From Arion vulgaris (lineage: Eukaryota > Mollusca > Gastropoda > Stylommatophora > Arionidae): a DNA stretch of 64,000 nucleotides. Shown piece by piece: positions 1-10,764 of the stretch. The notes below the pieces were generated by a model, which ran no database searches, was not told the origin of the DNA, and saw only the letters and a program-made list of their open reading frames with translations. Location of the stretch: positions 68,232,365 through 68,296,364 of the forward strand of contig CM036753.1 in assembly GCA_020796225.1 (NCBI GenBank), read 5' to 3'. Both the position numbers and the translations under genes were made by a program. Position 1 is the first letter of the stretch, and each line of letters starts with the position of its first letter.

Positions 1-700
1 ATCAACGAATGACGTCAATCACTCAATGCATACCAGCACAACAGTGGATATATCTTCAATCCCAGAAACAATCATTTTCTCCAGTTTCACTTATCAGAAA
101 ATTATACCCGAACTTTCTGAGTTGGGAAAAATAAGAATCGTCGCAGAAGCTACTGTTTATGTGTTTTGTCGCCGATACTCTTAGATATGTGAAAGAAATA
201 TGACGTCTTTAGGGCCCTTTGAATTCCTAAATGTTGATTCTATCATTTTTCAGGTGCAATTTCAAGATCTGATTTGAGTTAACAAAAGAGACTAGAGATA
301 AATGGTCAGACAACATTGCAGAAATAGCGCAAGAATAACTTCTCACGATGCAATTCACTTGGCTTAGGGTTGACAATCTCTATCTCTCTACAATGATAGA
401 AAAATATAGTAAAACAAAAAAAATAACAATGTATCAGGAAAATAAACAAGTAAACACAACAATATATGTACTTACTTCCTCGTGCTGCCTCCATTTCAGC
501 ACACACTGATGGTCGTTGAAGTCTATGAGGCATTCGTACGTTGAGATACAGAGATGAACTTTTCTTGATAACTAAGGTTAGAACAAGTAGTATATATTAA
601 TACAGTATTTATATTTGTTATCGCGTTGAAGTATTTGATACAGGTTGTAATGATACTATATAATAAATGAATGCAGTGTTTAAAATTATTCATGTTTGGC
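1..700. other. AT-rich stretch, no recognised feature
   Basis: Short reading frames only, none with a recognisable motif. Nothing here can be called a gene. Confidence 0.6.
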
Positions 701-715
701 TCTGGTAGCATAAGC

Positions 716-899
716 AAAGGAGCCCTTTTCATACCATGTGGTAAATAGGGATATATGGTATTAGAGCCGTATTTTTCATTGACCGTCGGCACACAATGGG
801 GGATGTGTTCAACAACACGCCGGTCGCCTTTACTTCTCAGTTCTTTTCCCAATTGCAGCTATTACGGTCGGACAAAATTCCACGCCCACTGTGGAATTG
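716..899 (-). mobile_element. SINE family S5, truncated copy
   Basis: On the minus strand this matches the body of the repeat also found at 13790-13985, 33728-34015 and 49856-50130. Shared landmarks are the CCGTCGGCACACAATGGG core near 783-800 and a 3' stretch like CATACC..GTGGTA near 731-743. The tRNA-like head seen in the 49.9-kb copy is missing or degraded, so this copy is 5'-truncated. Confidence 0.65.
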
Positions 900-1125
900 A
901 ATCTGGTAGCGTAAAAACTGACCAAATATGGACGATAAATAAAGTTCAGAAACTATATATAGCCACATGGGAAATGTGACGGCTCTGATAGGTCATCAAC
1001 AACAAAAGAAGTAACAGTCACAAATACCATCAGAAGAGAGAAGGATGAAACAAGACCCAGATTAAATTCTTCACAACAAGAGAATGAAATGGTTTGATCA
1101 CAATGGTCCATTACCTGGTTGAGAG
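897..1125 (+). pseudogene. RTE-like LINE fragment, end of the reverse transcriptase ORF
   Basis: The conceptual translation contains QIWTINKVQK, then TNTIRREKDETRPRLN, then RMKWFDH. These align in order with QTWTLSKAQSQK, TNISIRKKVGTKPCLN and RMKWFGH of the better RTE copy at 62.2-63.4 kb. This is the connection region after the reverse transcriptase domain of an RTE-type LINE. Stops and frame changes break it, and no catalytic motif remains. A 36-bp satellite begins directly downstream. Confidence 0.6.
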
Positions 1126-2278
1126 TATGACTATTACAGTGATCGATTACATGAATGAGAACATGACTATTACAGTGATCGATTACATGAATGAGAACAT
1201 GACTATTACAGAGATCGATTACATTATTGAGAACATGACTATTACAGTGATCGATTCATGAATGATAAATGACTATTGCAGTGGTCGATTACATTATTGA
1301 GATGAATATTACAGTGATCGATTACATGAATGAGAACATGACTATTGGAGTGATCAATTACATTATTGAGAACATGACTACTACAGTGATCGATTACATT
1401 ATTGAGAACATGACTTTTACAGAGTTCGATTACATGAATGAGAACATGACTATTAGAGTGATCAATTACATTATTGAGATGATGACTATTACAGTCATCG
1501 ATTACATGAATGATAACATGACTATTACAGAGATCGATTGAATGGAGAACATAGCTATTACAGTCATCGATTACATGAATGAGAACATGACTATTACAGA
1601 GATCGATTACATGAATGAGAATATGACTATTACAGTCATCGATTACATGAATGAAAACATGACTATTACAGCCGTCGATTACAATATTGAGAGATGACTA
1701 TTACAGAGATCGATTACATGAATGAGAACATGACTATTAGAGTGATCAATTACATTATTGAGAACATGACTATTACAGTCATCGATTACATGAATGAGAA
1801 CATGACTATTACAGAGATCGATTACATGAATGAGAACATGACTATTACAGCGTCGATTACATTATTGAGAGATGACTATTACAGGATCGATTACATTATG
1901 AGAACATGACTATTACAGTGATCGATTACATTTTGAGAACATGACTATTACAGAGATTGATTACATTTTGAGAACATGACTATTACAGAGATCGATTACA
2001 TGAATGAGAACATGACTATTACAGAGATCGATTACATTTTGAGAACATGACTATTACAGAGATCGATTACATGAATGAGAACATGACTATTAGAATGATC
2101 AATTACATTATTGAGATGATGACTATTACAGAATCGATTACATGAATGAGAACATGACTATTACAGGATCGATTACATGAATGAGAACATGACTATTACA
2201 GCATCGATTACAGATTGAGACATGACTATTACAGAGATCGATTACATTTTGAGAACATGACTATTACAGGGATAGATT
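1124..2278 (+). repeat. 36-bp tandem repeat (about 30 copies)
   Basis: Units read roughly GAGAACATGACTATTACAG, then a GATCGATTAC core, then ATGAAT or ATTATT. The usual period is 36 bp, with scattered 1-6 bp deletions, above all towards the end. Because 36 is a multiple of three, open frames such as 1269-1541 and 1694-1909 arise from the repeat and are not genes. Confidence 0.95.
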
Positions 2279-2700
2279 CTAGTTCCAGTCCGGAACGGTT
2301 AGAAAATTCAGACACTTCAGCTCTTCAAGCATATGACGTCTTGTCCTTCGATCGAATGCCATATAAGCATTCTCGTGAAACGTCATTGTTACTTAATGTC
2401 CAGGTCTTGCAGAATATCAATACTTTTCCTCTTCTCGATTCTGGGAGTTTTAAGAATTAATCTATAGCATTTTGTTTTAAAAGATTCGATTTTGTTCATT
2501 AATGTTTGCGTTATGCTTCATGATTCACTGTCATTTGTTTCCAACCCTAAACATGCATGTTCTCAGAAGTTTTAAGTTCTTAATTGCCATGAATATTCTG
2601 CTTCTGGTTTGTTGAGACAATCGTACATAATCTATGTTGATTTCGAAAAGCTTTTGGAGACAAAAACAGGAAAAGTTAGGTTTGCAGTGAGCCATGAGAA
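2279..2700. other. No recognised feature
   Basis: Unique-looking AT-rich sequence after the satellite. Small ORFs on both strands have no recognisable domain. Confidence 0.5.
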
Positions 2701-2789
2701 CATATGGGGCACAGACTGAGCAAGAAAAAGTGCTGCAGAATGGCAACCGGATTTACCAGTTACGTATTAAAAGAAGAAAATACGATTAA

Positions 2790-3010
2790 AACAATTAGGA
2801 AACCATCAATAATAACACAGGACGACTACCATACTATGACAAGAATAGAATAAGTTGTCATTCTACGTCTCAGAACAGAACGCAATCTACTATGCAGCCA
2901 CATGTATAGAGAATTCAAGATTGCCAATTCAGCGATCTGTGCATGTGGACAAGCATACGAGACATTCAGAGCAAATAAGATTATGAATGTAATATACTGA
3001 GGCACACTCA
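2790..3010 (+). pseudogene. 3' end of a LINE ORF2 (RNase H type C terminus)
   Basis: One plus frame reads RTERNLLCSHMYREFKIANS followed by a CACGQAYETF knuckle. This resembles the LRTGHNRLNxHM..CxCG segment that ends the ORF2 of I/Jockey-type LINEs carrying RNase H. Nothing upstream is preserved. The fragment ends just before a minus-strand S1 SINE. Confidence 0.5.
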
Positions 3011-3057
3011 CTGAGCTAGTCAAATAACACTGCAAAGAAATTACATGGGCCTTTGTA

Positions 3058-3265
3058 GTGCTTTTTCTTTCCTGATCCAGAAGCACTTGAGCTATCAGCT
3101 CTTCGGCTCGGTGCCACAGACATCGTAACCCTTCGGTTTCGTATCACAAACTGCGTAAATATTAAGAACCTGTGGCTTTTCTGCCAGCCCTCGGAATTGA
3201 ACCCGCACTCACAGAAGCGTGTCACCCGTCGTCCAACGCGCTACGAACACGCTGGGCAGACGGGC
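3058..3265 (-). mobile_element. tRNA-derived SINE S1
   Basis: On the minus strand it starts GCCCGTCTGCCCAGCGTG, has an A box (TAGCGCGTTGG) and a B box (GGTTCAATTCC, here with a change), then the body with two GGCTCGGTGCCA-like units, and ends CTTCTGGATC plus a short A/T tail. Six copies occur in the window (6001, 6501, 25691, 40747 and 55526 are the others). Transcription would be by RNA polymerase III. It encodes nothing. Confidence 0.85.
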
Positions 3266-3540
3266 AATTGTATGTGCTAAAAACCACAATAAAGTTTTAC
3301 AAAGAACAAAATTGAAACAAATAAATATAATTTCAAACGAATGAAAAGAACATTACAATGGAGGTTCTAATTTCCGTTCTCTTTTAAATTTTGTTTTTCC
3401 TGTACTAAGAATTAGAACACACTTCACAAAACGTGAAGTTACCATTGTTCTAACTTGTTACATTTGAAACGCAAACCAGGGCTATAATTACTTAAATGTG
3501 CAAGTAATTTCTAAAATATATATCTGTATTACAATACAGT
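3266..3540. other. No recognised feature
   Basis: AT-rich sequence between an S1 SINE and a LINE-B fragment. Confidence 0.5.
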
Positions 3541-4016
3541 GTTATTGTCAGCATAGCAAAAAGGATTGAAAATGAATAATGAAAGTGCAAGCGAAAAACA
3601 GAATATCTATCTCAATGTGGTAAAAATCAAAATAATGACAACTGATAAAACAAGCATGACAAAGGATAATTTTATCAACGGAGAGAAAATAGAAAATGTG
3701 AACAGTTTTGAATATCTCGGGTTCCTGCTAACAAGAGATGTAAATGGGATGAATGAAATTAAAAGAAGAACACATATGGCATTGTAAAAATTTGAACAAC
3801 TAGTAAACAATATGAAAGGGCATGGATAGGAATACACAGATTAGAGTACTGAGAGCATGTATATTACCAGTGGCAACGTATGAGTGTGTAGTATGGACGT
3901 TTAACAAGACAATTAAAAAAACATATATGAGCTTTTGAATATAAGTGTTACAGATGAGTCCGTATATCTTGGACAGAAGAGAACAAATAGATCTATCCAG
4001 AAAATACTCAAAATCA
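3541..4016 (+). pseudogene. LINE-B reverse transcriptase fragment, 5' part of a split copy
   Basis: The frame near 3600-3790 gives KIMTTDK, then ENVNSFEYLGFLLTRDVN and EIKRR, the post-YADD region (xVxxFxYLGS..TxDG) of RTE-like reverse transcriptases. Several stops follow. The copy is interrupted at ACTCAAAATCA (4006-4016), which is repeated at 4962-4972 where the same element continues. Related copies lie at 7470-8010, 53930-54345 (minus) and 60830-61250. Confidence 0.8.
4006..4016. repeat. Target-site duplication (left), 11 bp
   Basis: ACTCAAAATCA, repeated at 4962-4972. The uninterrupted LINE-B copy near 60947-60975 carries this sequence once, followed by the same GAAAACTGG flank. Confidence 0.85.
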
Positions 4017-4161
4017 GACAGACAGTGTCGTCTTCGTGGTAGAGAGAAGATATAGTAATCAACTTCTCATGGGTACGGTGAACAAATGGACTTTAGGATG
4101 GCTGCTGCAGCGGAGGACAGAGCTTGCATGGGAATGCCCAATGTGCCGTGACGTCGATCGC
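4017..4161 (+). mobile_element. LINE 3'-end fragment with (ATAAC)n tail, inserted into LINE-B
   Basis: The segment lies between the two ACTCAAAATCA duplications. One frame reads FRMAAAAEDRACMGMPNV, similar in style to the AxDRxxWR ending of RTE-like ORFs, and is followed by a pentamer tail (ATAAC)n at 4162-4174 that resumes at 4944-4961. It is best read as a heavily 5'-truncated LINE of another family whose tail later received LINE-A. Confidence 0.55.
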
Positions 4162-4174
4162 ATAACATAACATA

Positions 4175-4943
4175 GTTAGTTAGTTAGTTTGTTCCTTTCG
4201 TGCCAAAGGCGGCACATAGGGCAGAGGTTTTAGATCTCCATGTGATACGGTTTTTTGCTAGCAGTTGCAGATCTTGTATGGTTTTACATCCCAATAGTTT
4301 ACTTTCTTGTTGGATGGTTCTTCGAAGAGTGGTCTTTGGTCTTCCACGTTTTCTTTTCCCAACTGGTGACCACATAAGGACTTGTCGATTTAGTCTCTTT
4401 TCGTCTGATCTAAGCACATGACCTAAATATTTCCACCGTCGTTTCCTTATAATATTTGATATGGATTGTTGGTGTGTTCTATCTCTCACTGTGTTGTTAG
4501 AAACGAAATCACTCCATTTGACTTTTAATAATTTTCGTAGACATTTATTCTCAAAGCTGTCCAGTTTCTTATCAATTTTCTTTGTTGATTTCAACTTTCA
4601 CAACCGTAAGTCAGTACAGGAATCACACATGACCTAAATAATTTAACTTTTGTGCATATACTAAAGTCTTGAGATTGCCAGATATTCGTTAATTTAGTGA
4701 AGGCACTAGCTGCTATAGCAATACGAGAGTTTATTTCTTTCATCGTGTCTCCGTTGTTTGACACTTTACTACCCAAATATGTAAAATGTCCAACTTTCTC
4801 CAGTGTTTGGCCATTTATTACGATGTTGTCTGTCGAGTTTGTGAGGTCCATAATTTTGGTCTTGGCAGAATTGATCTGGAGACCAACCTGTTCTGCAAGT
4901 GTGCAAAGATTGCTCGTTAGTTTGTGGGTTGCTTGCCCATAAT
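4175..4943 (-). mobile_element. LINE-A copy 1, 5'-truncated, nested in an (ATAAC)n tail
   Basis: This copy is almost identical over its length to the 3' half of LINE-A copy 2 at 37186-38568. It is flanked by ATAACATAACATA at 4162-4174 and 4944-4956, taken as the target duplication although the target is itself a microsatellite tail. The 3' end (low coordinates) is a (GTTA)n run, AACTAACTAACT when read on the minus strand, the short tandem tail typical of RTE-like elements. Confidence 0.9.
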
Positions 4944-4950
4944 ATAACAT
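4184..4950 (-). pseudogene. LINE-A ORF2 C-terminal part, frameshifted
   Basis: Two overlapping minus frames (4591-4950, then 4184-4594) together cover the thumb-like and C-terminal region: INSAKTKIM, VGHFTYLGSKVSNNGDT, then FENKCLRKLLKVKWSDFV, RRWKYLGHVLRSD and KRKRGRPKTTLRRT. Compared with copy 2, one C is missing near 4590 in the run TTTCAACTTTC (TTTCCAACTTTC in copy 2), which explains the split. The FADD catalytic box present in copy 2 lies upstream of the truncation and is absent here. The function would have been reverse transcription during LINE mobility; this copy is dead. Confidence 0.9.
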
Positions 4951-4961
4951 AACATAACATA

Positions 4962-5235
4962 ACTCAAAATCAAAGAAAACTGGCTGGTGCTACAAATACG
5001 AATGAGAAGTGAAGTATTTTTGACATATAATGAGGCACGAAGGGTTAGAGAAGACCATTATAGAGGGAGGCATCCCTGCAATAAGGAGAAGAGGAAGATA
5101 ACGGAGAAGATGGATTCAGGATATAACTGATGTTTTGACTGCAGAGGCGAGACATCTACTAGAGAGAGAAATTGCGAAGAAATGTTAGGGTGGCAAAGTT
5201 CTGCTCAAGACAAGCTATTTGATGATGATGATGAT
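4962..5235 (+). pseudogene. LINE-B 3' end, continuation after the nested insertion
   Basis: It begins with the right ACTCAAAATCA duplication. The frame gives YFxHIMRHEGLEKTIIEGG, RRRGRQRRRWIQDITD and LTAEARHLLEREI, the basic RGRxRRRW ending of RTE-like ORF2 proteins, and then a (GAT)n tail at about 5221-5235. This is the 3' half of the element starting at 3541. Confidence 0.85.
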
Positions 5236-5624
5236 ATAAACGTGCAATTACATTCACTTACATTTTGGAGGTGCTCCATTTGGTTTCCAATCCAAGCTCT
5301 TCTCCATATCTGGCGATTCGTTTCCGTCATCCTTAGACATGGTAACTTCAAGATGATTCACGGTGCTGGATGATAAGATGAATGAGATAATATTAATTTA
5401 ACTTTTATTGTACAATAATGCATGATAAATTGTGAAGTTGAAAATTTAATTTATAATTTACATAAATGTTTTGTACAATATTCCCAACAGAGCCATCACA
5501 ACATCTGGAGTCTATGCGACGTGTAGGTAAGATGTTGGCTTCCCACTCTAAAAGTATTGTGTTTGTTGTCCGCATGGAGCGAACTGAAATATTTTTCCAG
5601 AGATCCCTGACCTCAGTGTAAGTG
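5236..5624. other. No recognised feature
   Basis: AT-rich spacer between the LINE-B tail and an S7 repeat. Confidence 0.5.
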
Positions 5625-5935
5625 AGATTAAGTTACTAGTCATGTTGGAGACGAACGATAAAACGTAGGTTCCTGTTGACCACGTCAAAGAAACCCTTGA
5701 CAGTTTAAAATCGCTAAGAGCAGGCTCTGGAGAGCTTCTGTTTAGGTTTAAATATTAAAATACATTCCTACAAAATCTGTCATTATCTTCAAAATTACAT
5801 CGGGCACTCTCGCCGGTGCTATGGAGTTCGTGTACTCCCACTGAGATCTTTCAGTGTAAGATTGAGATAGGAACACGTGGTTTCTCATCGAAGAGTTCTG
5901 GTGATTGTTTTATCAATCAATCAATCAATCAATCC
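5625..5935 (+). mobile_element. Dispersed repeat S7 with (ATCA)n 3' tail
   Basis: Shares AACGTAGGTTCC...GTTGACCACGT, a GAGATCTTTC..TGTAA segment and a TCAATCAATCAATCAATC tail (5912-5935) with copies at 25650-26160, 36370-36650 and 44330-44600, all in the same orientation. The tail suggests a retroposed SINE or a LINE 3' end. I see no coding. Confidence 0.65.
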
Positions 5936-6000
5936 CCATATCATTCACATGCCTGAGGCGTGACAGAAGCTTCCCACTTCTAGCCGTTAGTATTTCTATA

Positions 6001-6202
6001 ATTATTTTTTATATCCAGAAGCACTTGAGCTTTCAGCTCTTCGGCTCAGTGCATGGACACGTAACCCTTCGGTTAGGTGCCACGAACACCGTAAATCTGG
6101 AGAACCTGTGGCTTTTCTACCCAACCTGAGGAATTGAACCACACTCACAGGGGGCTTGTCACCCGTCGTCCAACGCGCTACAAACACGCTGGGCAGGCGG
6201 GC
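6001..6202 (-). mobile_element. tRNA-derived SINE S1, with target duplication
   Basis: Full-length S1 on the minus strand, flanked by ATTTCTATA at 5992-6000 and 6203-6211. The head starts at 6202 with GCCCGCCTGCCCAGCGTG. The A box (TAGCGCGTTGG) is intact and the B box is GGTTCAATTCC. Confidence 0.88.
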
Positions 6203-6221
6203 ATTTCTATATGTTAAGGAC

Positions 6222-6716
6222 CGCCCGTGCGTTGTCTGAACTCACAAGGGGAGCAACGAAGGGTAATACTGTGATCTACAAGGCATGTCGTAAGAGGCGA
6301 CTGAGGTAGAGGCCTAGTAAAGGTACCCTAGTAAATAAAAAGCATTGCATAAATCGGATGTGCTAGCCTACTTGTGGTAGCATAACTGGCACAACGTACA
6401 ATCGCTCTTAGGCTCAGATCACATACAAATCACAAAGAGTGTTTTAACAAGTGATCGATATGGAGCGTTCGAAGAAGAAGAGGAAAGAAGAAGAAATGTT
6501 TGGGGTTTTTTTTTTTCGATCCAGAAGCACTTGAGCTGAAAGCTCTTCGGCTCGGTGTCATGGACATCGTAACCCTTCGGTTCGGTGCCACGAACACCGT
6601 AAATCTGGGGAACCTGTAGCTTTTCTGCCAGTCCGCGGAGTTGAACCCGCACTCACAGAGGACTAGTCACCCGTAGTCCAATGCGCTACGAACACGCTGG
6701 GCACGCGGGCAAGAAG
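6222..6716 (+). mobile_element. SINE S2 with GAA-rich tail, containing a nested S1
   Basis: S2 begins CGCCCGTGCGTTG, contains the core TAGGCTCAGATCACATACAAATCAC (in part at 6411-6434) and ends CGATATGGAGCGTTCGAAG plus an AAGAAG-rich tail. ATATGTTAAGGAC (6209-6221) and ATATGTTAAAGAC (6717-6729) flank it as a 13-bp duplication with one change. An S1 SINE at 6501-6710 sits in its tail. Confidence 0.85.
6501..6710 (-). mobile_element. tRNA-derived SINE S1 nested in an S2 tail
   Basis: Minus-strand S1 flanked by AAGAAGAAATGTT (6488-6500) and AAGAAGATATGTT (6711-6723), a 13-bp duplication with one mismatch. Head and A/B boxes are recognisable. Confidence 0.87.
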
Positions 6717-6729
6717 ATATGTTAAAGAC

Positions 6730-7067
6730 ACTGGTAAATATTAAATTGAACTGACACAATCTTAACTTTCTCAGAAACAAAACAAACTGGTTATGAATGT
6801 TTCGATTTGGTATCCCATAAGTGGTGTAATACTTTAACTTGCTGAAATTCTCAGTGCAAGTGCATTTACACTGCAGCGCTAACGGCTACTTTGTAAATTT
6901 TCTATACATATTAAGTCGTGGATACAATGTTAACTGGATGTACTGAAAAAAATCGACTTTCTATTGTAAATCGGTGTGACATAGAGTTAAATACATCAGA
7001 TTCAACCAAAAAAACGTTTACTGTTTAATTACATACTGCCAAGAAAGTTCTTATTTTTCAGCTAATG

Positions 7068-7071
<4 letters not shown>
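6730..7071. other. No recognised feature
   Basis: AT-rich sequence without coding or repeat signal that I can see. Confidence 0.5.

Positions 7072-7108
<37 letters not shown>
7072..7108. repeat. (CT)n microsatellite
   Basis: About 18 uninterrupted CT dinucleotides. Confidence 0.97.
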
Positions 7109-7111
<3 letters not shown>

Positions 7112-7194
7112 AAACCCTTCGCTACTAAGGGGGCATACACCTCATCCAAGGCCTTGCAAGATCTCAAATCCATGGTTGTGGTTTTTGTAGCTAT

Positions 7195-7310
7195 ATGTTT
7201 TTACAGGGTGTGGTAGCTAATTCCACGCCTATGCTCCGCATTCGCAGCTGCGGCATGTGGTAGGTAACAGTGGTTCTATTCTTTACACCGACTTAGGGTG
7301 AATTTTGCTC
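7195..7310 (-). mobile_element. SINE S3 fragment
   Basis: Matches, on the minus strand, the S3 segment GTGTAAAGAATAGAACCACTG and the following TTACCTACCACATG, as in the full S3 copy at 41714-41968. Both ends are degraded. Confidence 0.55.
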
Positions 7311-7469
7311 TCTGATATCTATACAAATCTTCACACAATATGAATAATATATTTTCGTTTGTATATAAAGAGATTCTATCACACAATCAGCCTACCATAC
7401 CCAGAAATATCAGTCAAATTCTGCACTACATGGTTTCCAAGCTACGTTATTTTATTTTGGTGGTCATCA

Positions 7470-8010
7470 GATAAAATATAAAACGAGAACGGTTTTTAAT
7501 ATCTTGGTTCACTGTTAACAAGAAATGGAAATTGGTTGAAGGAAATCAAGAGAAGAATAACAATAGCCTTACAAAAACTTGAACAGTTAAAAAACAGTAT
7601 GGAGTGGAACTAATAGGAAAACAAAAATCAAAATACTATGAGAATACATATTTCTAGTAACAAAGTGTGGATGTGAAGCATGGATATTTAACACAGCAGT
7701 GGGAAAAGCAAATACGCACTTTTGAATATAAGTGTTACACAAGAGTCCTCCGTATATCATGGACAAAAAAAATAGAACAAATTGACCTGTCTAAAAGGTG
7801 CTAAAAATCAAATAAAACTGGCCTATGCTATAAGGGAGAATAAGGAAATTTAGCGTTTTTGACATATAAAGAGACATGAAGGAGTGACAAAAATCATTAT
7901 TGAAGGAGACATCACGACAATGAGGAGAAGAGAAAGTCCACGGAGAATATGGGATCAGGATGTGAATAATGATTTGAGAGTGACGGCAGCAGAGACCTGT
8001 GAGAAATCTC
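7470..8010 (+). pseudogene. LINE-B copy, uninterrupted but degraded
   Basis: Collinear with the split copy at 3541-5235: FQYLGSLLTRNGN-like sequence near 7500, then the region matching ACTCAAAATCA at about 7798-7812 (GCTAAAAATCAAATAAAACTGG, no insertion), a YxxHI..KRHEGV region and an RRRESPRRIWDQD-like basic end. Many stops. It serves as one paralogous empty site for the insertion at 4006. Confidence 0.75.
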
Positions 8011-8049
8011 TTTGATTGTATTAACGAACGTGTACATGTCTATGTACTT

Positions 8050-8470
8050 TATTAATAATAATAATAGTATTTCCTCTTGTACCGTTATACGTTACATAGG
8101 GCATGTAAGCAATATCTCCATACCGTTCTATCCTGGGCAATTCGCTCAACCACCTCCACGGAACTGAGACCGATATTTCTTGCCTCTCTCAGCAAAGTGA
8201 ATTTCAGGGTCTCCTTAGGCCGTCCTCTTTCTCTTGAACCCTTTGCATACCTTTTCAATGCCTGCTCTGATATTCTTTGATCATTTCTTTTTCAAGGTGT
8301 GCCAACATATCTCCATCTTCTCCTTTTTATAACAGTTGTTACTCGTGTTTGACCAGACATTTTTATGATTTCATCATTTCTGAATTCGTTCCATTTTATG
8401 TTCATTATTTTTCACAGACATCTATTCTCAAATTCATTCAACTTGCTTTCTATATCTTTATTATATTAAT
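8050..8470 (-). pseudogene. LINE-C ORF2 C terminus and 3' end
   Basis: Read on the minus strand the three frames give, in order, MSVKNN, RRRWRYVGT, NDQRISEQALKR, SRERGRPKETLKFTLLREA, and DRTVWR, then a (TTA)n-like tail. The same ending occurs on the plus strand at 34045-34295. Stops and frame changes are frequent. This is the RGRPKxT ending common in RTE-like LINE proteins. Confidence 0.78.
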
Positions 8471-8479
8471 ACACTTATA

Positions 8480-9590
8480 TAATTCATAACACTTGCAAAC
8501 TCACAGACCAATCTAAACATTTATTTACACACCAATATAGACACACACACGAAGACATAGACAAACACATTATTATGTTACAGATTACGCACCTGAAAGT
8601 ATTACTCGCATCAAAACTTAAAGAATGAAGATTGTAGTCTGCACTATTAAATGTCAATTATTTCATTTACCTGAATCAGATCAGCTCCTTTCATAAATAT
8701 AAGATGTTGAAGTGTTTAACCTGCCATAAGTCTAGAAACACATACATAAACTCCTCACTACGCTCCAATGACCTTCCTTTAAGTATGTTTGTCTGGTTAT
8801 GACATGTCAAAACGTCATGTGACAAAATTAATTATTATTATTACAAACAGCAGTAGAACAACATTCAACTTGTTCTACAAGTTATTCAAATTCGACGTGA
8901 AGTCTCCCAAATGAGAATAAATAGTCGAGAGGACAGAAAGGATGCTGTCAATGAAAGGGAAATTACAAGTTTCTGTCATTGCTGGTCATAGCCTCTCGAT
9001 TGAATAAACAAAATAGAATAGAAAACAAGACAATGATGGGCGTGACAGTAAAACATGTTTTACTGAAATAAATGTAACTTATGTGAAACTCACTAAAGAG
9101 AACATTGATAGTGATCTGATAAATTAAATCATTAGTTAAACGTGTGAATGTACTAATTTTTTGTTTACAACAATAACAGTTTTCGTTGAATGAATTCACA
9201 ATACACATGTACTTATATAGGAACACGTTTCTGTCGTACATTCGTGCAATAGCCAGTGTTCACCAGACAAGATAGAAAGAATACATAATAGTGGCTTGGT
9301 AAACACTACAAGTAAAAACAATTAACATAGAACGCTCAACAAATGCTGACAGCTGACACTGCGTGCATGCCAACTGGTACCTTTTCTGTTTACTTTGTAA
9401 TTACAACATTGTGTACACTTTTTTCTTCCTTCAAGAAACTAAAGAAGTAATTTTAACCTTTTAACACTTATTGTTTTTTTAAAGGTCATGTAACGATATA
9501 ACTGGAAACACTACCAAGACGAAAAGTCCACTCACATGCAATGAGTTTGATAATTAGTATTCATTTTTCACGTGTACTGACAAGTTAGCC
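8480..9590. other. AT-rich stretch, no recognised feature
   Basis: More than 1 kb without a convincing gene or repeat family. The largest frame (8963-9241, minus) is hydrophobic and AT-driven and matches nothing I know. Confidence 0.5.
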
Positions 9591-9636
9591 TTGACAGCTA
9601 AGTGGGTATATTTTTCTTTAATTTGTCAAATGTTTA

Positions 9637-9857
9637 TTGACAAAACTAAAAACTTAGCATTGATGACATGTTCTCTATTTAAAAAACTATTTCTGAAGTG
9701 TTTTGACAAAACTAAAAAATTAGCATTGATGGCATGTTCTCTATTTAAAAAACTATTTCTGAAGTGTTTTGACAAAACTAAAAAATTAGCATTGATGGCA
9801 TGTTCTCTATTTAAAAAACGATTTCTGAAGTGTTTTGACAAAACTAAAAAGTTCGCA
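9637..9857 (+). repeat. 66-bp tandem repeat, about 3.3 copies
   Basis: Units start at 9637, 9703 and 9769 with TTGACAAAACTAAAAA. Both strands stay open because 66 is a multiple of three (plus-strand unit DKTKKLALMACSLFKK...). Divergent relatives of the TACTGACAAAACTAAAAA part continue to about 10180 and again near 10440-10560, showing an older, decayed array. Confidence 0.9.
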
Positions 9858-10185
9858 TTGACAGTGAAAAAAAATACAATTTGTTAGGTATACTGAAAAG
9901 ACTAGATTCTTGACCTTGATAGTTTACTATTTTGTTGAAACTCATTTGTCGTGTACTGACACAACTCCAAATTTGGTCTTTTTATTTTTTTAGAACAATT
10001 TGTCTCGTGTATTAACAAAACTAAAAATTTGGCAGTGATAATTTAAAAAAAAAAAACAATTTACCACGTGTACTGAGAAAACTAAAAAATGTGCAGTGAT
10101 AATTTACTGTTTATGTTTTTCAATAATTTCAACAGTATACTGACAGTATGAAAAAACTGACCATGACAATTTGCTAGTTTTTTAC

Positions 10186-10440
10186 GCCCGTGTGGTATCA
10201 GGACCTGCAAGGGAAGCAAAGAACAGTAACATTGCAACATACAAGGCATATCGTAAGAGGAGACTGATGTAGGGGCCTAGGAAGCTACCTAGAAAATAAA
10301 AAGCGTCGCAGAAATAGGATGTACTGCCTACTTGTAGGCGCATAACTGGCACAACGTACAATCGCTCTCAGGCTCAGATCCCATACAAATCACACAGAGT
10401 GGTTAACAAGTGGTCGATATGGAGCGTTCGAAGTTAGAAG
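10186..10440 (+). mobile_element. SINE S2
   Basis: Starts CGCCCGTGTGGTATCAGG and carries the S2 body, including AACTGGCACAACGTACAATCG and GATATGGAGCGTTCGAAG. It lies inside the decayed 66-bp-type repeat. GCTAGTTTTTT before and GCTATGTTTTT after look like an imperfect target duplication. Confidence 0.82.
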
Positions 10441-10764
10441 AAGCTATGTTTTTCAAATAATTATTTGTCACGTGTGCTAACAATACTAAAAATAATTAAC
10501 AGTTTGGTTTTTTTTTATTTTAGCTATTTGTCACGTGTGCTGACAAGCTACATACTCGGCTTAGGCTGCTCGCTGCTTTTTTTTTTTTGGTACATTTAAT
10601 TTGATCTAGGCTTTTGGAAACTTGGAAAGCTAAAGAGTAGTTTTAATTGACTTTTAGACATTGGGGATGATTATGACATCTTGTTACTCTTTAGATACAA
10701 TAATATATTTCTCCAGAACGCTATTTGAGCATTCTGATATGGATAATTACTGTTGCACATGTAG

